Assembly (NCBI RefSeq): GCF_028745735.1
Contig: NZ_JAQZSM010000023.1
Location: 1-62,431, forward strand
Length of the DNA stretch: 62,431 bases
Direction: 5' to 3'
Source: Roseinatronobacter alkalisoli
GTDB lineage: Bacteria > Pseudomonadota > Alphaproteobacteria > Rhodobacterales > Rhodobacteraceae
Below are positions 25,263 through 33,203 of this stretch, piece by piece. Under the pieces are notes generated by a model. It worked only from the letters and a program-made list of their open reading frames with translations, had not been told where the DNA came from and made no database searches. The first letter of the stretch is position 1. Each line of letters starts with the position of its first letter. Both the position numbers and the translations under genes were made by a program.

Positions 25263-26927
25263 TCAGGGTCCGGCCATTTCCGGTTGAAGCGATTGCACGC
25301 TTTCCCCCGGAATGGCGGCCACCAGCTCGCGCGTGTAGGCCGAGCGCGGGTTGGTGAATATCTGCGAAGGTGGTCCCTGTTCGACGATCCGGCCCTTCTG
25401 CATGACCGCAATATCGTCACAGATCTGGCTGGCAACGCGCAGATCATGGGTAATGAAAATCATCGAAACGCCAGTCTCACGCTGGATCCGGTCCAGCAGT
25501 TCCAGAATCTGGGCCTGAATCGAGACATCAAGCGCTGAAACGGCTTCATCCGCGATCAGCAGTTGTGGTTTGCACATCAATGCCCGGGCGATACCGATAC
25601 GCTGTCGCTGCCCACCAGAGAATTCATGCGGATACCGGTCATATGCGCCCGGATCGAGGCCAACCTTCTTGAGGAGCGCGCGCGCCTCTTCTCTGGCCTG
25701 TCTGGCGGGCATGCCGTGGGCCATCGGCCCCACGGTCAGGATATACCCGATCGTCATACGCGGATTGAGCGAGGCAAAAGGATCCTGAAAGATCATCTGA
25801 ATCTTTGGCCGAAGCTTGCGAAACTCGCTCTCTGACTGGGTGACAATGTCCTGACCCTCGAACAGGATCTGCCCGGAATCAACTGCCATCAACTTGATCA
25901 GCAAACGGCCCAGCGATGATTTGCCCGACCCGCTTTCGCCAACCACACCCAAAGTAGTCCCCGGGGCCAGTTCAAAAGAAACGTCCTGCACGGCAGGCAC
26001 GACGCGGCGGGTGCGGAACAAAAGACTTCCGCTGGTATATGTCTTGACCAGATTCCTGACCTTCAGCAGCGGCGCTGAATGCGCCGTTTGAAGGGATCTG
26101 CGGTCATCGCCCCGCAGATGCGGAACAGCTGCGATCAGGCGTTGCGTATAGGGGTGGTCGGGGGATTTCAGCACCTTTTCCGCACTGCCCTGTTCGACGA
26201 CGCTACCTTTCTCCATCACGACCACACTGTCAGCGATCTCGGCCACAACGCCAAAGTCATGGGTGATGAACATCACGCTCATGCCCTTGCGGCGCTGGAT
26301 GTCACGGATCAGCTTCAGGATTTGCGCCTGCGTCGTCACATCCAGTGCGGTGGTGGGTTCATCTGCAATCAGGATCGTGGGTTCCAGCGCTAGTGCCATG
26401 GCAATCATGACCCGCTGCCGCTGCCCACCTGACAGGCGAAAAGGATACTGGTGGTACATCAGTTCCGGCTCTGGCAGACCAACCTCTGTCAACAGCTCCA
26501 TAGCGCGTTCCCTGCGCGATACCTGTGTTCCGAAACCATGCGCTGTCATAGCTTCGTCGATCTGGGCACCCACAGTCATCAGCGGGTTGAGCGCCGAAAG
26601 CGGATCCTGAAATATCATCGAGACGACACGGCCGCGCAAACTGCGCAGGGCTTCGGCGTCCATGCCGACAATCTCGCGGTTTTCCAGGGTGATCGACCCG
26701 GCGCTGATTTTCATTGCTTTGGGCAAAAGCCCCATCATGGTGTTTGCTGTCACCGATTTTCCGGAACCGGATTCGCCGACCACACAAAGGATCTGTCCAC
26801 GGTGCAGATCGAATGAAACGCCTTCTATCGCATATCCCCGTTCCATCCCCTTTGGCAGCGCAACCGTAAGGTCGCGAATAGCAAGGGCGATTTCGGGAAA
26901 ATCCTTGTTTCCGGGTTCGGTATTCAT
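25263..26927 (-). CDS. ABC transporter ATP-binding protein, DppD-DppF fusion
   Basis: The 554-residue protein carries two complete ABC ATPase domains in one chain. Each has its own Walker A (VGESGSGKS twice), signature (LSGGQRQR in the first half, FSGGQRQR in the second), Walker B (LIADEPTTALDVT and LIADEAVSALDVS) and the oligopeptide-type C-terminal extension. Such DppDF fusions power peptide importers. GGAGCAGCAACT precedes the start. Operon order is ATPase, binding protein, DppB, DppC, flavin oxidase. Confidence 0.92.
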   Translation of the reverse strand: MNTEPGNKDFPEIALAIRDLTVALPKGMERGYAIEGVSFDLHRGQILCVVGESGSGKSVTANTMMGLLPKAMKISAGSITLENREIVGMDAEALRSLRGRVVSMIFQDPLSALNPLMTVGAQIDEAMTAHGFGTQVSRRERAMELLTEVGLPEPELMYHQYPFRLSGGQRQRVMIAMALALEPTILIADEPTTALDVTTQAQILKLIRDIQRRKGMSVMFITHDFGVVAEIADSVVVMEKGSVVEQGSAEKVLKSPDHPYTQRLIAAVPHLRGDDRRSLQTAHSAPLLKVRNLVKTYTSGSLLFRTRRVVPAVQDVSFELAPGTTLGVVGESGSGKSSLGRLLIKLMAVDSGQILFEGQDIVTQSESEFRKLRPKIQMIFQDPFASLNPRMTIGYILTVGPMAHGMPARQAREEARALLKKVGLDPGAYDRYPHEFSGGQRQRIGIARALMCKPQLLIADEAVSALDVSIQAQILELLDRIQRETGVSMIFITHDLRVASQICDDIAVMQKGRIVEQGPPSQIFTNPRSAYTRELVAAIPGESVQSLQPEMAGP

Positions 26928-27188
26928 AGTTGCTGCTCCAGCCTGGGCGCGATACCGGGAATGGGGGGCATCGGGTTTACCTCTGCGTCCATTGTGGTTC
27001 GCCTCCTTTCAAGAGAAATGAGCCAAGGGCTCGGGCCGCCATTTTCTGAAGCTTGACCCGCCCAGTGCAGGACAATCGTAGATTCTTTGCGCTTCGACGG
27101 CAGGATCGTCTGTTGTTCGGCCCAGTTCGGGCATTTCCTTCTGCGCCATGGGCAATGCGCCAATCCGGCACGCCGGGCTGCCGACCGA
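26928..27188. other. Intergenic region upstream of the ABC operon
   Basis: About 260 bp between the cupin stop and the ATPase start without a convincing gene. It probably holds a promoter for the ABC genes. No clear operator palindrome was recognised. Confidence 0.4.
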
Positions 27189-27545
27189 TTATTCGTAAAC
27201 ACAGACATATATTTTCCGCACGGTTTCAATTGTCCGCCAGACACCCACAAAGCCCGGCTTCATGACAAAGCTGTCCCCGGCGCGAAAGGTCCGGGTCTCG
27301 CCGCCGCTCTCTTCTATCTCGATCAGACCGGAAAGGATGTGGCAGAACTCAAAGGTCGTACCCTTGATCGAGTGGCTCTCGCCCGGGGTAGCCTCCCACA
27401 CGCCCGTCAGGATTTTCCCGGATTCAGTTGAATCCTGCGCCCAGGTCTTGAAGGCCGGCGACCCTGAAATCAGCCTGTCGGGCTGGGGCAACGACTCTTT
27501 TGGGGCAAAGCCGGGGTCTGTGTCGATAGTGATCAGATTAGACAT
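27189..27545 (-). CDS. Cupin-domain protein (cupin_3/DUF861 type)
   Basis: The 118-residue single-domain cupin contains GVWEATPGESHSIKGTTFEFCHILSGLIEI and a second motif region FRAGDSFVMKPGFVGVW. This pattern belongs to the DUF861/EutQ-like small cupins, which often sit beside amine oxidase and ALDH genes of polyamine or ureide breakdown. A metal-site His is present in ESHS and in FCHI. GGAGCTTCC precedes the ATG. The role is unknown, perhaps an accessory or isomerase enzyme for the operon. Confidence 0.85.
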   Translation of the reverse strand: MSNLITIDTDPGFAPKESLPQPDRLISGSPAFKTWAQDSTESGKILTGVWEATPGESHSIKGTTFEFCHILSGLIEIEESGGETRTFRAGDSFVMKPGFVGVWRTIETVRKIYVCVYE

Positions 27546-27694
27546 GGAAGCTCCTGTTGCGCGTGGCCCTCATCTTGTGCAGTCAGTCTGACCCGCGCTT
27601 CAAAGTGTTGCGTGCCGAATTCCGCGATCTGGCAGTGGATGATGGCGATGTCACCCGAAGCTGCGGTGGATTCTGCCGGGATGCCAACCCGCCA

Positions 27695-29158
27695 TCAGGC
27701 GGATGTAAAGAAACCGAGGATTGACTTGACCTCGAAATACTCAAGCAGTCCCTCGCGCCCGTATTCGCGCCCGTTTCCGGATGTCTTGTAGCCACCAAAA
27801 GGCGCATGCGGGTCCCAGGCCGGGTAATTCAGATGCACCTGCCCGGCGCGGATCTGCGATGCGACGTTGCGCACCATCTCCATCTCGCGGCCCTGCACAT
27901 GGGCACCAAGGCCATAGATCGTGTCATTCGCGATGGCGATGGCCTGTTGCACCGTATCATAGGGAATGATGCACAGGACCGGGCCAAATATCTCTTCCTG
28001 AGCGATGCGCATATCCGGGCGCACCTGCGAGAAAACTGTCGGGCGCGCATAGAGACCGGTTTCAAACCCCGCGGGCCGGTCTGGTCCGCCAACGATCAAC
28101 TGCGCGCCTTCGGATATGCCCACTTTAATCATGGTCTGAATGCGATCAAACTGCGCGCGATTGGCGATGGCACCATGGGTTGTAGCCAGGTCCAGCGGAT
28201 CACCGACGACAATCTCGCGCGCCGCGCGCGCGGCGATGGCCTCAACCTCGGGCAGCAGGCTACGCGGTACAATCATGCGGGTCGGGGCGCTGCAGGACTG
28301 GCCAAGATTACGCATGGCCGCAGCGACGCCCAACGACACGGCCCGCCCCAGATCGGCATCGGGCAGAATGACATTCGGCGACTTGCCACCCAGTTCCTGC
28401 GTGACGCGCTTGACGGTATCTGCCGCGGCCTTGGCCACGGCAACCCCCGCGCGGGTTGATCCTGTGATAGAGACCATGTCCACTGCCGGATGCGATGACA
28501 GCGCGGCCCCAACCCCCGGACCGTCACCCTGCACAAGGTTGAACACCCCGGCGGGGAAGCCTGCCTTCTCCATCAGTTCGGCAAATAACAGCGCGCTCAG
28601 CGGTGCCAGTTCACTGGGTTTCAGTACCACACAGCACCCGGCGGCAAGGGCCGGGGCGACCTTGGCGGTGATCTGATACAGGGGCCAATTCCACGGGGTA
28701 ATCAACGCACAAACGCCGATCGGCTCGTGGCTGATGGCAGTCGTGCCGCGTTGCTCGACAAAATTGAAATCGGCAAGAACCTCTCGCGCGGTCCTGACAT
28801 GGGCAATTGCCAGTGGCACCTGCGACGTTTTTGCATATCCCATGGCGGCGCCCATCTCCAGACTCAGGCAATGCGCCAGCAGGTCCGTGCTCTCCTCCAT
28901 CAGGGTCTCAAGGCGCGCCAGAAGCGTCACGCGCTCTTGGGTCGTGCTCTGCCTCCAGCCTGGAAAAGCATCGGCCGCCGCAGTCACGGCGGCGTCCACA
29001 TCCTGTGCGTTGCCCAGCGGAATGCGGCACAGCACCTGTTCCCTAGCCGGGTTCACGACATCTGCGAATGTCGTGCCTTGTGGTGCAACCCAGCGGCAAT
29101 TGATGAAAAACCGGTTCAGATTGTCATTGCGCGTCAGGTGGTCAACAGGGGATGTCAT
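27695..29158 (-). CDS. NAD-dependent aldehyde dehydrogenase
   Basis: The 487-residue ALDH-superfamily enzyme shows the cofactor-site TPWNWPLYQITAKVAP, the catalytic Glu block QELGGKSPNVIL, and the catalytic Cys in RNLGQSCSAPTR. The Cys is followed by Ser, as in the EutE/betaine-like subgroup where the usual GQxC spacing is kept. The Met at 29158 is chosen; the longer frame has no conserved extension. It lies 149 bp upstream of the cupin gene in the same direction and likely oxidises the aldehyde released by the flavin amine oxidases. Confidence 0.88.
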   Translation of the reverse strand: MTSPVDHLTRNDNLNRFFINCRWVAPQGTTFADVVNPAREQVLCRIPLGNAQDVDAAVTAAADAFPGWRQSTTQERVTLLARLETLMEESTDLLAHCLSLEMGAAMGYAKTSQVPLAIAHVRTAREVLADFNFVEQRGTTAISHEPIGVCALITPWNWPLYQITAKVAPALAAGCCVVLKPSELAPLSALLFAELMEKAGFPAGVFNLVQGDGPGVGAALSSHPAVDMVSITGSTRAGVAVAKAAADTVKRVTQELGGKSPNVILPDADLGRAVSLGVAAAMRNLGQSCSAPTRMIVPRSLLPEVEAIAARAAREIVVGDPLDLATTHGAIANRAQFDRIQTMIKVGISEGAQLIVGGPDRPAGFETGLYARPTVFSQVRPDMRIAQEEIFGPVLCIIPYDTVQQAIAIANDTIYGLGAHVQGREMEMVRNVASQIRAGQVHLNYPAWDPHAPFGGYKTSGNGREYGREGLLEYFEVKSILGFFTSA

Positions 29159-29246
29159 GATGTCTGGCCTTTCTTGGTCGGAACTGGTCGCGGCTTCGCA
29201 ATGGGATAGCTGGCGCGGGGCAGAAGGCGGGCGTGGCGCGGCACCC

Positions 29247-31424
29247 CTAACCCTTCCGGAGTGGCAGCCTGACAAATATCTGCCCGCCCCTTTCAGTCGC
29301 GGGATGCACCATCAGCGCCCCGCACCCGTCGGGCGCGTGATGTGGCCTGCCATCGCGCAGATCAAACTCTGCGAAATGCAGTGGGCAGACCAGTCGCCCC
29401 TCATCTACAAAACCTTCTGACAAGGACGCGACGGCATGCGGGCATTGATCATCGGTGACATATATCTGCCCGCCCTGCCGCGTTGCACATAACGCCCCGC
29501 GCGCGGGATGCTCGATGCGCTGTATCTCGCCCTCGACCAGTTGCGCAGCGGGACACAGCAGGTGTTCGGCGCGCAGCGTTTCAACGGCAGCAAGCTGGGC
29601 GGCAGGCGCGCGGTCGCGCGTATCGAAGCGGCGCGCAAACCGATGAATGGCCGCGGGTGTGTCGATACCGATCGCAAAATCGCCGAAGTCCCAGAACTGG
29701 CCCGATTGCGCCACCACCGGCGCATCCGGATCCGGTCCGCCGACGATCTGCACACGTCGGCCGAACTGCTCTGACCAGAAGCGCAGCGGTTCTTGCGGGG
29801 GAACCGGCAGGCCCAGAATACGCCGCGCTGCGCGTTCAGCCTGCTGATCAGCATTCTGCCAGCTTTCGATCCGCCCGGCTGGCTGGCGGGATACATCACC
29901 TATGGCATAGACACCATCATGCGCGGTTTTCCCGTCCCTATCGGTCAGAATACCATTCTCACAGGCAATCCCTGCGCGCCGGGCAAGACCGTCATTGGCC
30001 ACCATACCAGTGGCCACAAGCAGATGATCGCCCGTCAGTTCCGTGCCCCCGATCTGGCAAATCACGCCGGATTCAGTTTCCTGAAAGCCGGGACTGACCC
30101 CGAAACAAAGCGTCACGCCATGCGCGCGATGCAAGGCGGCCAGCGCATCCGAAACAGCCTTGGGCAGAACACGCGGCGCCAATGTGGCGGAACGCGCGAA
30201 TAGCGACACCTGCGCCCCGGCCATACATGCAGCCGCAGCAATTTCCATCCCGATCCAGCCACCACCCAGAACGAACAGCCGCGCCCCCGGACGCAACACG
30301 CCAGCCAGACGTTCGGCATCATCGCGGGTGCGCAGTTCATGGACCCTGCCATATCCGCGGTTCAGCCCCGGCACGCGGCGGGCCGCACCGCCCGTCGCCA
30401 GAATCAGCGTGCCGAAATCCGTAACGCCACCATCCGCCGTTTCTACCTGTCGCGCCGTCAGGTCTATCGCCTCGACCGGGGTGGCCAGATCCAGCGCGAT
30501 GCCCGCCTGCGCCACCTGTTGCGCACTCAACAGTGGCGGTACGTCTGCATCTGCATCCAGAACTTGCTTGGACAATGGCGGACGTTCATAGGGCAGATGG
30601 CGTTCAGCCGCATATATCCGGATCGCACCGGCATAGCCCAGCCTGCGCAATGCACGCGCCGCCGTCATACCGGCCTGCCCGCCACCGACAATCACCACAG
30701 GCGCAGTGCCCCGCCCGTCTGCCGTCGCATCCAGCGGCGCCGCGACCTGCAGCGGTCCTTCGTCGATCACCTCGCAATAGATGCCGAAATTCCGTTCGAA
30801 CCTGTGCACCAGCGTCCGCAGGACGTCCGGATCCTCGGGCAACGCGCCGACCGGCAAGGTCGTGAACCCACAACGTCCGCAAGGCACCGTGCCGCGCAAC
30901 CGCAGCCCGCCGAGTCTGAATTCCCGCCCCAACAACCCGTATTCGGGTACATCACCGGGCAGGTCCGGCAGATCAACCAGCAAATTGGGCCGGAAGCGGC
31001 GCACATCAATCGCGCTTTCGGGAATCAGACTGCGCAGCGCAGCCATCGCCTGCAGACTAAGCAGATGCAGCGGCGCAACTTTGTAGCGTGGTTCAGCAGA
31101 TTCCCCATAAGCGCGCAGATCAACCGGCCTGCCCAGAACCTGCGCCACTTCTGCGCCCATCTTCGGGTCATCGGCGGGTGCCCAGACCACACCATCGGCT
31201 GACAGCTCAAGACCGGCTGCGCCTATTCGCGCAGAAAGCTGCGGGGCGGTGTTCCAGCGCGCATCGCGCGCCGGATAGATATGCGCCCCGCTCTCGCGGT
31301 CGAAGAACCCGAAATTGCGATCTCCGCGCAGACCGCCGGGGTCAAGGATCGCTTGATCAAGCTGTTCTCCGCCCAGCGAACTGACGGGATAGCGCCATAT
31401 TTCAACCAACCGTCCCCGGATCAT
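29247..31424 (-). CDS. MOSC - FAD/NAD ferredoxin reductase - Rieske three-domain fusion
   Basis: The 725-residue protein has three parts. Residues 1-225 are an N-terminal MOSC-N plus MOSC molybdenum-cofactor domain, with the conserved PCGRC (Cys 182 and Cys 185) seen in mARC/YcbX proteins. Residues 242-600 are a pyridine-nucleotide reductase of the BphA4/rubredoxin-reductase kind (VVIVGGGQAG near 243, LGGGWIGMEIAAA, DGVYAIGDV) with its reductase C-terminal domain. The last ~80 residues are a Rieske domain with ligands Cys661-x-His663 and Cys680-x-x-His683. In E. coli YcbX the MOSC is fused to one 2Fe-2S domain, and mammalian mARC borrows cytochrome b5 and its reductase. Here the whole electron chain is in one chain. 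N-hydroxylamine/N-oxide reduction is inferred. It precedes the ALDH operon (88-bp gap). Confidence 0.88.
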   Translation of the reverse strand: MIRGRLVEIWRYPVSSLGGEQLDQAILDPGGLRGDRNFGFFDRESGAHIYPARDARWNTAPQLSARIGAAGLELSADGVVWAPADDPKMGAEVAQVLGRPVDLRAYGESAEPRYKVAPLHLLSLQAMAALRSLIPESAIDVRRFRPNLLVDLPDLPGDVPEYGLLGREFRLGGLRLRGTVPCGRCGFTTLPVGALPEDPDVLRTLVHRFERNFGIYCEVIDEGPLQVAAPLDATADGRGTAPVVIVGGGQAGMTAARALRRLGYAGAIRIYAAERHLPYERPPLSKQVLDADADVPPLLSAQQVAQAGIALDLATPVEAIDLTARQVETADGGVTDFGTLILATGGAARRVPGLNRGYGRVHELRTRDDAERLAGVLRPGARLFVLGGGWIGMEIAAAACMAGAQVSLFARSATLAPRVLPKAVSDALAALHRAHGVTLCFGVSPGFQETESGVICQIGGTELTGDHLLVATGMVANDGLARRAGIACENGILTDRDGKTAHDGVYAIGDVSRQPAGRIESWQNADQQAERAARRILGLPVPPQEPLRFWSEQFGRRVQIVGGPDPDAPVVAQSGQFWDFGDFAIGIDTPAAIHRFARRFDTRDRAPAAQLAAVETLRAEHLLCPAAQLVEGEIQRIEHPARGALCATRQGGQIYVTDDQCPHAVASLSEGFVDEGRLVCPLHFAEFDLRDGRPHHAPDGCGALMVHPATERGGQIFVRLPLRKG

Positions 31425-31800
31425 CGCGTCCACCCCATCCCGCAGCAAAGGTCCTGCGCTGTTCCACATCCGGCACAATCCCCAGCAAGCTTGTTGAGTC
31501 CGCGCGCCGGATATACGTCAGGCTATAGCAACAGACCCGCAGTGACCTGCCGAAAATCCACAGATCGCAGAAGGATGATGCTTTGATACGGTGGCCCGGC
31601 GGCACAATATGATACGGTATCAGATCGGATCTATTTCAACTTGGGTGATGGGACGCCGGTTTTGGCTCAGACAAATGAAGGGGCGTTGTACGACAACACC
31701 CATTCCTGCTGCCGGATATGCCTCGGGTTAAAGCTGAAACGCTTTGATGAACATCCGCCGGTAAGTTTCCGCGCTACCATTTGACTGCGGGATCAAACGC
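31425..31800. other. Intergenic region, no gene recognised
   Basis: About 376 bp between the MOSC-fusion start and the end of the Mur ligase gene. It must hold the promoter of the fusion gene. It contains two nearby copies of GATACGGT (about 31584 and 31612) but no convincing coding frame or clear terminator. Confidence 0.4.
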
Positions 31801-33168
31801 CTACCGATACCGTTCCATGAACCGGAAAAGGCCAGTGCTGTTTGATCCTTTTACCATGATCAGGTCCCCCGGATCGATCATTGCACTGAATTTCTGACGC
31901 AGCTCTGCCAGCCCGATACATGCGAAACGTGTGTCCTGCGATACGGTATCGAACACGGGCATGAATTCGTCACCCAGAAGCCAAACCTGATCAATCGCCT
32001 GATTCCGCAAATCCATCAAAAGCTTCCTGTGATGCTCTTCCCCCTCCTCGCCAAGCTCCGCCATTTGTCCAAGAATCGCGATGCGACGACCGGTGCATGG
32101 CATCATAGCCAACTCATCAAGCGCGGCGCGCATTGATGCCGGATTAGCATTATATGAATGATCCAGAATATGCGCTGCGCCGTTTGCGCCGGGGTATGTC
32201 AGCGTCTGGCCGCGTCCGGGCAACGGGGCAAAGCTATTTAACTGTTCCATCAGAACTGCGACAGGCTGATGCAAGGCTCTCAATGCACCGGCAATGGCCA
32301 TCGCATTCTGCACCGCATACTCGCCATGACCAACCAATGGCACGACACAGCGGTCACCCTGAACATCCAGCGATATGGAATTTTCGCATGCCGATATCTC
32401 GATTGGCCGGATATCGACCCCGGGGCCTGTCCCGTACAGCAACACTTGCAGCCCGCGCGACGCTGCCACCTGCTGTACCAGTTCACTCTGTTCCATATCG
32501 GCATTGATGACAGCGACGCCATCTGCGGGCATTGACGAAAATATCTGTGCCTTTCGTCTTGCGATTGTCTGGACATCTTTATGATAAATCAGATGCGCGG
32601 GGTGAATGTTTGTAAAGACAGCAACATCCGGCTGCGCAATTTTACTGTTTGACAACATCTGCCCAATTGCCATTTCCAGAACGCAATATGAAACTGTCTC
32701 TGGTACGCAGCATAGATTCCAGGAAATCCCTCGTGCCATATTGGCACCAAAGCGTGTGGCATACACACTTCCTGCACCCTGCAAGCAGTGTGCGATCATC
32801 GCTGTGACGCTGGTCTTGCCTGCACTTCCCGTCACACCGACAACGCGCGCCCGAATTCTCCGGCGTGCGTCTGCCGCCAATGCAAACAATGCCTCTTGTT
32901 GGCTTGGAACCATCAGAACTGACTGCGCATCAGAGAAATCGCCGCTCGCGGCGTCGATGATTGCCATTGACGGGTTGGGTGCCTCACTTTTCAGAACCTG
33001 CGGCGGGATTCCGAAGTCACCTTTCGCCATCCGTAGAAAAACCATTTCACCGGGGCGGTATGTGGGTGCGTAAACTGATACGCCGCTCACAACCAAATCC
33101 GGATCTGGTGCAACACGCCATTCCGCACCCTTGATCATCCCCTTGATATCTTCAGCGCGCCATTTCAA
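31801..33168 (-). CDS. MurF-like Mur ligase (accessory amide ligase)
   Basis: The 455-residue protein follows the MurF plan. An N-terminal uridine-binding-like domain (GVSVYAPTYRPGEMVFL) is followed by an ATP P-loop GVTGSAGKTS at 111-120, a VLEMAIGQ metal-site Glu near 165, FTNIHPAHL near 186-193 and RRKAQIF. The C-terminal domain carries DHSYNANPASMRAALDEL. MurF joins an amino group to a carboxylate using ATP. This copy is not in a cell-wall cluster: it ends a six-gene operon with a type I secretion system and an Asp-Ala repeat protein, 35 bp after the toroid gene. The known precedent for a Mur domain amidating Asp side chains is cyanophycin synthetase. A role on the exported Asp tract is my inference. 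Confidence 0.85.
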   Translation of the reverse strand: MKWRAEDIKGMIKGAEWRVAPDPDLVVSGVSVYAPTYRPGEMVFLRMAKGDFGIPPQVLKSEAPNPSMAIIDAASGDFSDAQSVLMVPSQQEALFALAADARRRIRARVVGVTGSAGKTSVTAMIAHCLQGAGSVYATRFGANMARGISWNLCCVPETVSYCVLEMAIGQMLSNSKIAQPDVAVFTNIHPAHLIYHKDVQTIARRKAQIFSSMPADGVAVINADMEQSELVQQVAASRGLQVLLYGTGPGVDIRPIEISACENSISLDVQGDRCVVPLVGHGEYAVQNAMAIAGALRALHQPVAVLMEQLNSFAPLPGRGQTLTYPGANGAAHILDHSYNANPASMRAALDELAMMPCTGRRIAILGQMAELGEEGEEHHRKLLMDLRNQAIDQVWLLGDEFMPVFDTVSQDTRFACIGLAELRQKFSAMIDPGDLIMVKGSNSTGLFRFMERYR

Positions 33169-33203
33169 TGATCTGCCCCTTGTATGAGAACACCTGCGAC
33201 GGC

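Noticed and set aside
23820-25538. 572-codon plus-strand frame
   Set aside because: It is antisense to the family 5 binding protein, which has a signal peptide, domains and operon context on the other strand.
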